A DNA stretch of 64,000 nt from UBA946 sp031550725 (GCA_031550725.1 JAVBOH010000014.1:1-64000); one strand, 5' to 3'. Counted from the stretch's first letter, positions 51,467 to 60,822 are shown. Notes: generated from the letters alone by a model not told the origin. Program-made: numbers and translations.

Positions 51467-51720
51467 TTAAATACCCATCCTTTTTGAGTTTTGGTTGATT
51501 TTACAAAGTAAAATTTGAAACGACAGTTTCAAAAACACAAAACTTATAGTTCAAAAACATTTTTGAGCTATTCGAATTTATTTTGAATAATTCAAATTTA
51601 TTTTGAATTTAACTATATTCAAAACTTAAAATTATTACACAATAATACACTATATATTATACCATTTTTCCTGCAAAAAATCAAGTATATTCAAATATTT
51701 TAAACAATGGTTAACAATAT
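51467..51720. repeat. Repeat-rich intergenic region upstream of yicC
   Basis: A 20-base tandem repeat (51571-51590 and 51591-51610, 17 of 20 identical, core AATTTATTTTGAAT). Two dyads are also present: TTTGAAAC/GTTTCAAA (51514-51533) and AGTTCAAAAA/TTTTTGAGCT (51548-51569). These lie 50-145 bases before the yicC start, where a promoter is expected. They may be operator-like, or decayed repeats rich in TTGAA. No gene was seen. Confidence 0.5.
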
Positions 51721-51753
51721 ACAGCCGTCTGACCATAAAAGTCAAACGGCTGT
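51721..51753 (-). terminator. Terminator of the carboxyltransferase operon
   Basis: 13-base arms with one mismatch (ACAGCCGTCTGAC/GTCAAACGGCTGT) and a 7-base loop, 19 bases past the 5S-like gene. The minus-strand tail ATATTGTTAACC is only moderately T-rich. Confidence 0.7.
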
Positions 51754-51772
51754 GCATAAAATAACAAATAAA

Positions 51773-53167
51773 TTATACTGAATGAACCTTATTTTCTGCA
51801 TCAGCATGAGCATCAATGCCATACTTAGCATCACGTCTAGCTTTGAAAAATTTTGGTGCAACTGTTGGGAACATAGCATAAGTAAGAACATCTTCTTCCT
51901 GTTCAACCCATTCAGCACATTCCTCACGAAGCTTATCAAGCTCAGGCTTTAGCAAATCAGCAGGTCTGCAAGTAATAGCCTCCTCATCGCCAAGAATTTT
52001 CTTCTTGAAATCATCGCCAATAACAGCAGGAGTTTTACCGTACTCGCCCTTAACCATAGCCTTGAATTCTTTTGTTACAGTTTTGTATCTCTCACCGTTT
52101 AAAACGTTAAATACAGCTTGTGTACCAACAATCTGTGATGTAGGAGTAACAAGCGGCGGGAAACCTGAATCCTTACGAACATTAGGAACTTCCTTTAAAA
52201 CATCAGTAAGTAAGTCAGCCTTACCAGCCTGTTTTAGCTGTGAAAGCAAGTTGGAAAGCATTCCGCCAGGTACCTGATAAATAAGTGCATTAGCATCAAC
52301 AGCAAGCATTGATGGGTCAAGCAAGCCATTATCAATATATTTCTTACGCAAAGTCATGAAATAATCACGAATTTCAGTAAGCAGCATCAAATCAAGACCA
52401 GTGTCATATTCAGTACCCTGCAAAGCAGCAACCATTGATTCAGTTGGCGCATGAGAAGTACCAAGCGCCAAAGGAGAAATAGCAGTATCAATCATTTCAG
52501 CACCGCTTTCAATACCCTTTAACAAGCACATTGATGCAAGACCAGAAGTATAGTGAGTATGAATCTGAACAGGGATTTTAACAGCAGACTTAATAGCTTT
52601 AGTGAGCTTTTCAGTGCTGTATGGAGTTAGCAAAGCAGCCATATCCTTGATACAGATCGAATCTGCACCCTCATTTTCAATCTGCTTACAGTAGTTTATG
52701 TAATATTCTTCAGTGAAAATGTCACCCAAAGTGTAAGAAATTGCAACCTGTGCATGAGCACCCTCTTTTTTTGCAGCAGCAATAGCACCCTTAAGGTTAC
52801 GAATATCATTTAAAGCATCAAAAATTCTTATAATATCAATGCCATTAGCAGCAGATTTCTGAACAAAATAGTCAAGAACATCGTCAGCATAATGACGATA
52901 ACCAAGCATATTCTGACCTCTGAAAAGCATTTGAAGCTTAGTGTTAGGCATATTTAGTCTAATCTTGCGAAGTCTGTCCCATGGATCTTCATTAAGGAAT
53001 CGGATACATGAATCAAATGTAGCACCGCCCCAAACTTCACAGGAATAATAGCCGACCTTATCCATTAGAGGAAGAACAGGCAGCATTTCATCTATTGTCA
53101 TACGAGTAGCGATAAGTGACTGATGAGCGTCACGTAAAGCAGTTTCTGTAACTAAAATCTTAGACAT
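51773..53167 (-). CDS. Biotin-dependent carboxyltransferase 5S/oxaloacetate decarboxylase alpha-type subunit
   Basis: 464 residues, an HMGL-like TIM barrel plus a PYC/OADA domain. Metal site TETALRDAHQS (start), carbamylated-lysine region SICIKDMAALLTPY, and IHTHYTSGLASM with the two metal-binding histidines. A conserved C-terminal PYC_OADA domain ends about residue 445. It has no biotin domain; the carrier is the next gene upstream. In this form it matches transcarboxylase 5S, OadA without its tail, or pyruvate carboxylase subunit B. It handles the pyruvate/oxaloacetate half-reaction. AAAGGA precedes the ATG. Confidence 0.9.
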   Translation of the reverse strand: MSKILVTETALRDAHQSLIATRMTIDEMLPVLPLMDKVGYYSCEVWGGATFDSCIRFLNEDPWDRLRKIRLNMPNTKLQMLFRGQNMLGYRHYADDVLDYFVQKSAANGIDIIRIFDALNDIRNLKGAIAAAKKEGAHAQVAISYTLGDIFTEEYYINYCKQIENEGADSICIKDMAALLTPYSTEKLTKAIKSAVKIPVQIHTHYTSGLASMCLLKGIESGAEMIDTAISPLALGTSHAPTESMVAALQGTEYDTGLDLMLLTEIRDYFMTLRKKYIDNGLLDPSMLAVDANALIYQVPGGMLSNLLSQLKQAGKADLLTDVLKEVPNVRKDSGFPPLVTPTSQIVGTQAVFNVLNGERYKTVTKEFKAMVKGEYGKTPAVIGDDFKKKILGDEEAITCRPADLLKPELDKLREECAEWVEQEEDVLTYAMFPTVAPKFFKARRDAKYGIDAHADAENKVHSV

Positions 53168-53197
53168 TCATGGTACATCCTTTCATATGAAATAAAT

Positions 53198-53551
53198 TTA
53201 CTGGATAGATATAAGAACATCACCAGTTTTAACTGAGTCGCCCTTCTTAACATTAACAGCAGCAATTTTACCGTCAGCTGTTGCAACGATATCATTTTCC
53301 ATTTTCATAGCCTCAAGTACAATAACAGGCTGTCCCTTAGACACTGTATCACCAACATTTACCTTAACATCAAGGATAACACCAGGCATTGGAGCAGAAA
53401 TTGAAACTGCACCAACAGGAGCAGCAGGAGCTGGAGTAGCCACAGGAGTGACAGCCGCAACAGGTGCAGCCATAGCAGGAACAGAACCGCCGATTTCCTC
53501 GACAGCAACATCATAAGCCTTGCCATTAACAGTTATATTAAATCTTTTCAT
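53198..53551 (-). CDS. Biotin carboxyl carrier protein
   Basis: 117 residues. It starts MKRFNITVNGKAYDVAVEE, then an Ala/Pro-rich flexible linker (about 27-50), and a biotinyl domain with the biotinylation motif VLEAMKMEND (Lys about 83) and the symmetric MPGVILDV half. It carries carboxybiotin between the two carboxyltransferase subunits encoded on either side. The ATG about 10 bases after AAAGG is used; the six-codon extension is not needed. Confidence 0.92.
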   Translation of the reverse strand: MKRFNITVNGKAYDVAVEEIGGSVPAMAAPVAAVTPVATPAPAAPVGAVSISAPMPGVILDVKVNVGDTVSKGQPVIVLEAMKMENDIVATADGKIAAVNVKKGDSVKTGDVLISIQ

Positions 53552-53594
53552 TATAAAAAATCCTTTCAAATAAAATTATATCTTACAAATCAAA

Positions 53595-54941
53595 TTAGAA
53601 TGGCATATTGCTATGTTTCTTAGGCAGACGCTTATTCATACGCTTGCCAGCCATAACTTCAAGAGCGGATGCAATCTTAGCTCTTGCTTCAGCGGAAGTG
53701 ATGATATCAGTAACGCATCCCTTTGATGCAGCATCAAAAGCAGAGGCATTTTCGTCAGCATATTTTGAAGCAAGTTCATTTCTCTTAGCAGTCAAATCCT
53801 TAGCACCCTTAAGTTCATCATGCATAAGGAATTCAACAGCAGCAACAGGAGAAATCGGAGAAATAACACTATCAGCATAAGCATATGTAACATCAGCATT
53901 TCCTGCACCGAAAACAACCATAGCAGAACCGTAAGCCTTACCTGTAACAATAGAAATCTTAAGTGTAGTTGCTTCAGCATAAGCACTAGCTAGCTTAGCA
54001 ATATCACGGATATTGCATTCAGCATCAAATCCTTCAGTATCAATAAATGTTACAACAGGAATTGAGTAAGCATCGCACAATCTGATAAATCTAGCAAGCT
54101 TAGCAGAGTCATCAGAAGAAAGCTTAGCATCAGTTTTATTTGATGCGGCAATACCAACAGCAGAACCGCCAATTCTAGCAATAGCAGTGTAAGCGGATAT
54201 ACCGAAATCAGCAGAAAGCTCAATAGCAGTATCAGTATCAGCAACAGCCTTAACTATATCCAAAGCATTACCCTCAGCTAAATCTGATGAAACATCAAAC
54301 TCAAACTCAGGAGCAGCAGATAAGTTGTTTGCAGGCAAAGTAGAAAGAATTTTACGAGCAGTATCCAAAGCCTCGGAATCGTCCTTAACGGATACAGAAA
54401 CAGTACCTTCAGCATTCTTAGCAGAGGATGAATACATATATAATTCAGCAGAAGAAACAGCAATAACGATATCAGCGGAGCAAGCAATCAAAGCAGAACT
54501 AGCAGAGCAAACACCACAGATAACAGCAATCTGAGGAACAACACCAGAAAGATTATTAGTCCACATAAGCATTTCGCTGTATGCACTGATTACAGATGCA
54601 CCTTCTTCGATGAAAGCACCATTTGAATCATAAATACCTACAACTGGATAGCCTGTTCTTGAAGCAAGATCGAACAGCTTGCAGATTTTTGCAGCGTGTG
54701 CAGGGCTAACAGCACCACTCTTAATTTCCTTATCCTGTGAAAAAGCGTAAACAGGGCTGCCATCAACAAAACCATATGCAGTAATAACTCCTGTAAGGCT
54801 ATCGCCATTAACAGCTCCTGCATCTAGTTCAGTGTAGATACCATCATCAAACAAAGAAACTAATCTTGTTTTAGCGACACTCTGAACATTTTTTCTGTCA
54901 TTATACTCAGCAAGTTTACTCTTCTGAACTTCAGTTAACAT
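53595..54941 (-). CDS. Carboxyltransferase subunit (MmdA/PccB-like, divergent)
   Basis: 448 residues, a double crotonase-like carboxyltransferase fold. The N-half has GVITAYGFVDGSPVYAFSQD, AHAAKICKLFDLASRTGYPVVGIYDSNGAFIEEG; the C-half has CDAYSIPVVTFIDTEGF and SIVTGKAYGSAMVVFG. It is shorter than typical MmdA/12S subunits (about 510-525), and several conserved glycine-rich loops look degenerate. It should catalyse transfer between carboxybiotin and an acyl-CoA (propionyl-, glutaconyl- or similar). With the carrier and 5S-like genes it forms a three-gene operon with no membrane beta subunit in the window. Confidence 0.8.
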   Translation of the reverse strand: MLTEVQKSKLAEYNDRKNVQSVAKTRLVSLFDDGIYTELDAGAVNGDSLTGVITAYGFVDGSPVYAFSQDKEIKSGAVSPAHAAKICKLFDLASRTGYPVVGIYDSNGAFIEEGASVISAYSEMLMWTNNLSGVVPQIAVICGVCSASSALIACSADIVIAVSSAELYMYSSSAKNAEGTVSVSVKDDSEALDTARKILSTLPANNLSAAPEFEFDVSSDLAEGNALDIVKAVADTDTAIELSADFGISAYTAIARIGGSAVGIAASNKTDAKLSSDDSAKLARFIRLCDAYSIPVVTFIDTEGFDAECNIRDIAKLASAYAEATTLKISIVTGKAYGSAMVVFGAGNADVTYAYADSVISPISPVAAVEFLMHDELKGAKDLTAKRNELASKYADENASAFDAASKGCVTDIITSAEARAKIASALEVMAGKRMNKRLPKKHSNMPF

Positions 54942-55102
54942 AATATAAAGACCGTCCTTTCCGAATTTTTATGTTATTAAACATAAAACTAAACCATTAT
55001 ATATTATACACTATTTTTATCTATTTGGCAAGTTAAAGATAGTAAAAATACCTAATTTTTCAATTTGTTCATATATCTTATTCATTTAACTCGAACAAAT
55101 AA

Positions 55103-55133
55103 CAGACGTATCCGAATAAATCAAATACGCCTG
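55103..55133 (-). terminator. Terminator after rluB
   Basis: 9-base arms with one mismatch (CAGACGTAT/ATACGCCTG), minus-strand tail TTATTTGTTC, 9 bases past the stop codon. Confidence 0.65.
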
Positions 55134-55141
55134 AAAGTTAA

Positions 55142-55873
55142 TTATTTTTCTTTACTCATAGCATTACGCAGTGCACGCAGCTCCTCAGCAGTAAGCTCTC
55201 TGTATGTCCCTGGTTTGAGCATACCAAGCTTGATAGGACCAATCGCAGTACGTCTAAGACGAGCCACTTCAAGCCCAACAGCCTCACACATTTTTCTAAC
55301 CTGACGATTACGTCCCTCACGAATAACAACCTGCAAAACAACTCTCCCCTGCTGATGATCAAGCACGATAACGCTTGCAGGCAAGGTCTTTTTGCCATCA
55401 ATAATAACACCCTCAGAAAGATTAACAAGCTGTTCGTCATTAATATCAGGACGCACAGTAACACGATAAGTCTTAGTTATATGTTTGCTTGGATGCATAA
55501 TATCATTAGCAAAGTCACCATCATTTGTAAAAAGCAAAAGACCCTCAGAATTTCTGTCAAGACGTCCGATAGGATAAACACGTTCACTAACACCCTCGAG
55601 CAAGTCAGTAACGCATCTTCTGTCCATTTCATCAGACATAGTGGTAACATAACCTCTTGGCTTATTCATCATGATATAAAGTTTATTTTTATGCTTCGGG
55701 ATATAAATTCGCTCACCATCAACAGTAACGATATCCTTGGCAGTAGCTCCGTCACCTAGCTTAACAGGACGTCCATTAACCTTTACTTTTCCCTGCTTGA
55801 TAAGCTCCTCTGCTTTACGTCTTGAGCAAAGACCGCTGTCAGCAATAATTTTCTGAAGTCTGATTTTTTCCAT
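55142..55873 (-). CDS. rluB: 23S rRNA pseudouridine synthase RluB-type
   Basis: 243 residues. N-terminal S4 RNA-binding domain (LQKIIADSGLCSRRKAEELI, VKVNGRPVKLGD), then the RsuA/RluB catalytic core YPIGRLDRNSEGLLLFTNDG with the catalytic Asp in GRLDRNS, and RQVRKMCEAVGLEVARLRR. It modifies a uridine in the 23S peptidyl-transferase region (U2605 in E. coli). The ATG at 55873 follows GAAAGGA; the ten-codon longer start lacks a site. Clustering with scpAB, ytfJ and dac is typical of Firmicutes. Confidence 0.93.
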   Translation of the reverse strand: MEKIRLQKIIADSGLCSRRKAEELIKQGKVKVNGRPVKLGDGATAKDIVTVDGERIYIPKHKNKLYIMMNKPRGYVTTMSDEMDRRCVTDLLEGVSERVYPIGRLDRNSEGLLLFTNDGDFANDIMHPSKHITKTYRVTVRPDINDEQLVNLSEGVIIDGKKTLPASVIVLDHQQGRVVLQVVIREGRNRQVRKMCEAVGLEVARLRRTAIGPIKLGMLKPGTYRELTAEELRALRNAMSKEK

Positions 55874-55933
55874 TTTATACAATCCTTTCGGTATCATGCA
55901 CAATGCTAATCGTTCACGAAACCCATATATATT

Positions 55934-57076
55934 TTATTTGAATATACCCTTTAAATAATCGATAATTATATTATATAAACTTTTTTTATGTGGCTTAACA
56001 AACGCCTCATAATTCTCTTTTGCAATTATATCTGTTTCGCAAATGAGTATATCTCCGCTATAATAAAACGCATGACCGACAATATCGCCACATTTCACAG
56101 GAGCATATACAAACTGTGGTAGATTAAGCTTAACATCAACCTCCGGTGCATTGCCATTTATGATATTGTATGTCGGATGCTCAGCCAAGCACACAGATAA
56201 TTTATCCTCAATACCGCCAACAAGACCAATAGCTTTATCACCAATGTCATATGGAATGCGTTCTGTTTTCACAACAGAAAATCCATAATCATAAAGTGAA
56301 ATATGGTCATTCCAGTCATTTTTATCATTAAGTGTGACACAAATAAGTGTTACACCATCTTTTTCAGCAGCAGAAACAAGACATCTCCCCGCTTCATCGG
56401 TAAAACCAGTTTTAACTCCAATGCAATATTCATACATAGCAAGAAGTTTATTTGAATTAGCAAGCCATCTGTCATACGGTGGATTTCCAAACGAAAGCTT
56501 TACAGTTTTAGATTTACAAATTTCCTTGAAGGTATCATTCTTAAAAGCCTCTCTTGTAAGCAAAGCCATATCATAAGCAGTTGAATAATGCTTGATATCG
56601 TTAAGACCTGATGGCGTTACAAAATGAGTATTCATCATGCCAATTTTAGCAGCACGACTGTTCATCATGCTAGCAAAGGTTTCAAAATCTCCTGCAAGCT
56701 TAACAGCAGTCGCATTAGCGGCATCATTACCAGACGGCAGCATCATGCCATAGCATAACCCAAGCTTTGTAACAATATCACCCTCGACAAGTCCCATTGA
56801 TGATCCCTCTGTCTTGATAGCCTCGCTGTCAACAATAAATTCTTCATCAAGATCACCACTCTCAAGCATCAAAAGTGTCGTCATAATTTTTGTGGTACTA
56901 GCCATAGGCAGTTTGTTATTTTCACTTTTGGCAGCAATAACAGTACCTGTTTGAGCATCAATAAGCACATAAGCCTTAGCAGAAATTCCCGAAACACCAA
57001 TAGCATAAACGTTAATCGGAAACCACAAAACAACAAGCGAAACACACAATATAATCGATAGAAAAACCTTTTTCAT
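55934..57076 (-). CDS. dacF: D-alanyl-D-alanine carboxypeptidase (DacF/DacB type)
   Basis: 380 residues. Signal peptide about 1-25 (KKVFLSIILCVSLVVLWFPINVYA). Penicillin-binding motifs in order: SxxK in MASTTKIM (about 57-64), SGN in LPSGNDAAN, and KTG in VKTGFTDEAGR. C-terminal PBP5-like beta domain and a short amphipathic end (YNIIIDYLKGIF) for membrane attachment. It trims pentapeptides in the wall or spore cortex; location next to gerW and scpAB suggests the sporulation-linked DacF branch. GGAGGG lies 5 bases before the ATG. Confidence 0.9.
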   Translation of the reverse strand: MKKVFLSIILCVSLVVLWFPINVYAIGVSGISAKAYVLIDAQTGTVIAAKSENNKLPMASTTKIMTTLLMLESGDLDEEFIVDSEAIKTEGSSMGLVEGDIVTKLGLCYGMMLPSGNDAANATAVKLAGDFETFASMMNSRAAKIGMMNTHFVTPSGLNDIKHYSTAYDMALLTREAFKNDTFKEICKSKTVKLSFGNPPYDRWLANSNKLLAMYEYCIGVKTGFTDEAGRCLVSAAEKDGVTLICVTLNDKNDWNDHISLYDYGFSVVKTERIPYDIGDKAIGLVGGIEDKLSVCLAEHPTYNIINGNAPEVDVKLNLPQFVYAPVKCGDIVGHAFYYSGDILICETDIIAKENYEAFVKPHKKSLYNIIIDYLKGIFK

Positions 57077-57152
57077 ACAAACCCTCCAAATAGACAATAA
57101 AAAATATATTACTCTATTTTATGAGGGTTGTCTGAAAATTATATCAATTTTC

Positions 57153-57614
57153 TTAAAAATCGAAATCAGAAGTATCTCCAAGCTGGTCAGAGATATCAAC
57201 ATTAGCAGTAGATTTAACATTTTCTACATCAGTAACTTCAGCGGAATCGCCCTTTTTCTTAGAGAAAATGGAAGATACCTTATTAAACAAATCAGGCACC
57301 ATGTTGATAATTCCAGCACTGGTGGAAGTGTCCTGATTCATGTGAAGAATTGAAACGTCACCGTTATTAATAACTAAAAACGCCAAAGGTGCAATAGAAA
57401 CACCTGCACCGCTGCCACCGCCAAAAAGCTCCTTGTCATTCTTCGACGGTAAATCAGAGCCGCCAGCAGCAAAGCCGTATGAAACCTTAGAAATAGGAAT
57501 GATAGTAATGTTACCATCAACCTTAATTGGCTTGCCAATAACTGTATCAGCATCAGAAAGCTCCTGTATATTGCTGATAGCTGACTCAACTAAATTTTTA
57601 ACCTTTGTATCCAT
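57153..57614 (-). CDS. gerW: Sporulation protein GerW/YtfJ family
   Basis: 153 residues. Conserved core VIGKPIKVDGNITIIPISKV then SYGFAAGGSDL, a Gly-rich FGGGSGAGVSIAPLAFLVI and a variable acidic tail. The family is a mother-cell or forespore sporulation protein; in Bacillus, GerW affects germination with certain nutrients. AGGATAATT stands before the ATG used. It lies between a DUF2953 gene and dacF in one minus-strand operon. Confidence 0.93.
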   Translation of the reverse strand: MDTKVKNLVESAISNIQELSDADTVIGKPIKVDGNITIIPISKVSYGFAAGGSDLPSKNDKELFGGGSGAGVSIAPLAFLVINNGDVSILHMNQDTSTSAGIINMVPDLFNKVSSIFSKKKGDSAEVTDVENVKSTANVDISDQLGDTSDFDF

Positions 57615-57657
57615 AATTATCCTGCCTTTCGTATTAAACAACATTTATTTTCATACT

Positions 57658-58443
57658 TCATGCATTAACTGCGTTTGAAGTTGGTTTATCCTTTTTTGAT
57701 TTTTTAACAAGAGGTTTGCCAGTAATGCTTTCCCAGTTTTTAAGTACACCCCACAAAACACGAATACCAGCATTTATCAATGTTGATACACGCATTTTAA
57801 CTGTTACTTCTCCATCATAAACGCTCTTTTTCTTGTCAAAATCACAAGCAACATCGACCGTTTTAACCGATATTGGAAAAAGAAGTCTAATAACAGATAT
57901 AGCGTTATATGTCACAGCACTAATTTTGCCATATTTCATAGCAGCATCATAAGCATCCTCATCAGATATAACAAAATCTATAACCAGTCCATCAAAATGA
58001 ATGCACTTAAAAATTTTGCGCAGTCCTTTTTCAGTGCTGTTCCAAATAAGTTTTATTAAATCAATTTTTTGTGATATCCACTCAATCTTATCAGACAGCT
58101 TTTTTTTCTCTTTTTTTCCTTTAGTATCACCAGCCCCAAGAAGTTTTTTATCCTCATCGCTAAGCTCCGAAACAGTGTCACTATCTTCTTTCACAGTTTC
58201 AGTATCAGCATTTTCTGTATCAATGCTTATAGTTTCTTCCTCATAATTATCAAACTTTTTTTTTCTCTTTTTATCCTTATTCCGTTTCTCCGGCTTATCT
58301 TTCAAAGGATATAACTTTAAAAAAAGGTATCTGACTTCAAGCGAAAATTCTTCGCTATAATATTTAATTTCTATACGCAAATTGAAGCTTAATAAAAGAG
58401 CAAAAAACAAAATCAATCCGCATATAATTATCAATGCTGTCAC
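57658..58443 (-). CDS. DUF2953 membrane-associated protein
   Basis: 261 residues. An N-terminal hydrophobic helix (ALIIICGLILFFALLLSF, about 3-20), followed by a Lys/Glu-rich central stretch (about 50-125) and the DUF2953 core: IHFDGLVIDFVISDEDAYDA, AMKYGKISAVTYNAISVIRLLFP. A basic C-terminal tail (VKKSKKDKP) ends it. The family always neighbours ytfJ/gerW in spore formers; its function is unknown. GTG start with AGGAGG 6 bases upstream. Confidence 0.82.
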   Translation of the reverse strand: MTALIIICGLILFFALLLSFNLRIEIKYYSEEFSLEVRYLFLKLYPLKDKPEKRNKDKKRKKKFDNYEEETISIDTENADTETVKEDSDTVSELSDEDKKLLGAGDTKGKKEKKKLSDKIEWISQKIDLIKLIWNSTEKGLRKIFKCIHFDGLVIDFVISDEDAYDAAMKYGKISAVTYNAISVIRLLFPISVKTVDVACDFDKKKSVYDGEVTVKMRVSTLINAGIRVLWGVLKNWESITGKPLVKKSKKDKPTSNAVNA

Positions 58444-58468
58444 TTTGCTCCTCCTAAACTTAAATTAA

Positions 58469-59059
58469 TTACTCATCATTTATATCAGTATCTGTGTTTT
58501 CATCCACTTTAGGAATAAGAATTTCATCAAAGCTAACCTGTCCATCCTTTGCTGGCAATGCAGGTAAATCAGCAAGTGATGATAACTGAAAACACCGCAA
58601 AAAAGCTGATGTAGTCTTATATGAAATCGGTTTACCAGGGACATCAAGACGTCCTGCTTCCTCAAGTAAATTTTTTTCAATCAACGAATTAACAACACTT
58701 GAGCTGTCAATTCCACGAACACGCTCAACAAACCCCTTTGTGACAGGCTGGTTATATGCGATTATCGCAAGAACTTCCATTGCAGCAGCAGAAAGCGGCA
58801 CAGACTTTTTTGTTTCCATAGCAGCACGAATATAATCAATATATTCATCACCAACAGCAAGCTGATACGAGCTGCCAAGTTTTAATATAGTTAAAGCACT
58901 TTCATTTTCTTCATATCTGTCACGAAGTAAATTTATTATTTCACTTAGCATATTAATATCTTCAATTTTAGAGGCAATCGCAAGCCTGTCCGCATCAATT
59001 GGTTCACCGCTTGCAAATAAAATTGCCTCAACAACAGCAATCTGTTTTTTTATCTTCAT
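58469..59059 (-). CDS. scpB: Segregation and condensation protein B
   Basis: 196 residues, two tandem winged helices: AVVEAILFASGEPIDADRLA in the first and AAMEVLAIIAYNQPVTKGFVERVRGIDSSSVV in the second, with LEEAGRLDVPGKPISYKTT. The C-terminus is a short acidic tail. ScpB dimers bind ScpA and SMC to make the bacterial condensin. scpA is directly upstream (25-base gap). Confidence 0.95.
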   Translation of the reverse strand: MKIKKQIAVVEAILFASGEPIDADRLAIASKIEDINMLSEIINLLRDRYEENESALTILKLGSSYQLAVGDEYIDYIRAAMETKKSVPLSAAAMEVLAIIAYNQPVTKGFVERVRGIDSSSVVNSLIEKNLLEEAGRLDVPGKPISYKTTSAFLRCFQLSSLADLPALPAKDGQVSFDEILIPKVDENTDTDINDE

Positions 59060-59084
59060 TTATAAATTAATTACATTCCTTTCA

Positions 59085-59825
59085 TTAGCTGTAATCAGGC
59101 TCAGCAGCTTGCGGAACATTTTCCTTTGTATAATTCTTATTAAAGCTTATAACAGTATTATCCTCGTTTATAACTATTCGTCCAGAACGAGTAAGCTCAA
59201 GAACAGCAAGAAAAGTCGCTGCACGCTCTGAACGGTCAGTCATATCATTAAAAAGATTATTCATCATGCACTCGCCAGATTTATAAAGCTTACGCAGAAC
59301 ATAAAGTATCTTGACAGTTACCGACACAACCTTTTTCTGCACAATTATTTCAAACGAGTCAGTTTTTATAGGTTCTTCAGCAGCTTTTGCATTCATATTA
59401 AGTAAAAATTTAAGCAGCACATCACTTTCATGCATAACGGAGTATGTATTGTCAAACTCAATTTTCATAGGTTTTCTAACTGTAATGTTATTACCTATGA
59501 ACTTAGTTTTCATAATTTCAGCAACACGCTTGCACATATCAAGCTCAATAAGCTGTCCCTCAAGTTCTTTTTTGAGAACAGCCGCTTCGTCATTTTTAGG
59601 GAACATAGAAACAGTTTTTATATAAACAAGCCTTGCAGCCATCTCTAAAAATTCACCAGTAATCTCCATATTCATCTCGGACATTTGATTAATGTAATCC
59701 ATATACTGATCAACAAGGATACCGATAGGAATATCATGTATATCAAGCTTATGCTTTGAAATGAGGTGCAGCAGAAAATCAAGCGGACCCTCAAATATTT
59801 CAAGCTTAAAAGATAATTGCTCCAT
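59085..59825 (-). CDS. scpA: Segregation and condensation protein A
   Basis: 246 residues. The kleisin N-terminus is FKLEIFEGPLDFLLHLISKHKLDIHDIPI, with EFLEMAARLVYIKT; the C-terminal winged helix is near DRSERAATFLAVLELTRSGRI. ScpA bridges the SMC heads and recruits ScpB. The ATG at 59825 is used because GGAG precedes it (11 bases) and it aligns with the family start; the seven-codon longer start has no site. It is followed by scpB. Confidence 0.95.
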   Translation of the reverse strand: MEQLSFKLEIFEGPLDFLLHLISKHKLDIHDIPIGILVDQYMDYINQMSEMNMEITGEFLEMAARLVYIKTVSMFPKNDEAAVLKKELEGQLIELDMCKRVAEIMKTKFIGNNITVRKPMKIEFDNTYSVMHESDVLLKFLLNMNAKAAEEPIKTDSFEIIVQKKVVSVTVKILYVLRKLYKSGECMMNNLFNDMTDRSERAATFLAVLELTRSGRIVINEDNTVISFNKNYTKENVPQAAEPDYS

Positions 59826-59864
59826 TAAATATTTATCTCCATTCATAACGGATAAAAGATACTA

Positions 59865-60512
59865 TCAAATAAAAAAGAAATCTACCCACTTAGACAAAAA
59901 TACCATCAAACTTAAAGTTCCTTCACGAAACATAGCAAGCGGAACATCAAGAAAGCCTGAATATACAACTATTATCAAAATAAAGAAAATAAATCTTTCG
60001 TATTTCATGATATTAAAGTATGTTTTTTCAGGTAAAACAAGTGTAATAATACGTGAGCCATCAAGCGGCGGAATTGGCAGAAGATTAAACACAGCCAGTC
60101 CGATATTAAGAATCACACCATATTGAAAAATATTAAGCAGTAAAGTCAGAAAAACATTTGTTGTTCCGAAAGTACTCCAATATAAAATACGCCATATCAC
60201 AATCGAAATATATGCAAGAATTAAATTTGAAACTGGTCCTGCCAAAGATGATAACGCCATGCCAATCTTACGGTTCTTAAAGTTATTTGGATTTATAGGA
60301 ACAGGCTTTGCCCATCCGACACCAACAAAAATCATCATTAGTGTACCAAATAAATTCATATGCTTAAACGGTATTAGTGAAATTCTATTTTGTTTTTTAC
60401 CGGTATCATCACCGAGCCAGTATGCAACAAGTGCGTGTGCAGATTCATGCACAGGAAACGCAACGAACATAACCAAAACTCTTATTAATATCTCATAAAC
60501 TCTATCGAACAT
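59865..60512 (-). CDS. Site-2-type intramembrane zinc metalloprotease (M50 family)
   Basis: 215 residues with about five membrane helices. Zinc motif HESAHA (HExxH) lies in FVAFPVHESAHALVAYWLGD near residue 25. The third ligand region is NLLPIPPLDGSRI. This is the short YwhC-like M50 type without a PDZ domain. The ATG at 60512 follows AAAGG by 7 bases; the 18-codon extension was rejected. It precedes scpA by 39 bases and is probably the first gene of that operon. The substrate is unknown; SpoIVFB-like pro-sigma processing is not implied by sequence. Confidence 0.88.
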   Translation of the reverse strand: MFDRVYEILIRVLVMFVAFPVHESAHALVAYWLGDDTGKKQNRISLIPFKHMNLFGTLMMIFVGVGWAKPVPINPNNFKNRKIGMALSSLAGPVSNLILAYISIVIWRILYWSTFGTTNVFLTLLLNIFQYGVILNIGLAVFNLLPIPPLDGSRIITLVLPEKTYFNIMKYERFIFFILIIVVYSGFLDVPLAMFREGTLSLMVFLSKWVDFFFI

Positions 60513-60742
60513 ATATAGACCTTTCCAAAAAGCAGTAATTATTGTTATTATACTATATTTTATCAAAAATTACAACCACTTTTTATAATATTATTATTTT
60601 ACTCAATTTAAGAGAAATATCGCTAATATTTAATACACATGATATATTTGCATAATATTGCATAAAAACAGAAGATTTTTTATGCAATATAACAATAATT
60701 TGATAAACTTAAAAAAAATTATGTTTTTTTTTGCAAAATCAC

Positions 60743-60771
60743 TTGCAATTTTTATGCATTTATGATAGAAT
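60743..60771 (+). promoter_or_regulatory. Sigma-A promoter of rpmB
   Basis: TTGCAA, exactly 17 bases, TAGAAT, about 50 bases upstream of the rpmB start. The rest of the 60513-60822 divergent gap is very AT-rich, without further genes. Confidence 0.7.
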
Positions 60772-60822
60772 AGTAGCGTTGACTTTATAAAATCAATGAA
60801 TTAGCAAAGGAGGTGCAACCCC

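Noticed and set aside
51467..51720. CRISPR-like array
   Set aside because: Only two 20-base units in direct contact without spacers, and no cas genes in the window.
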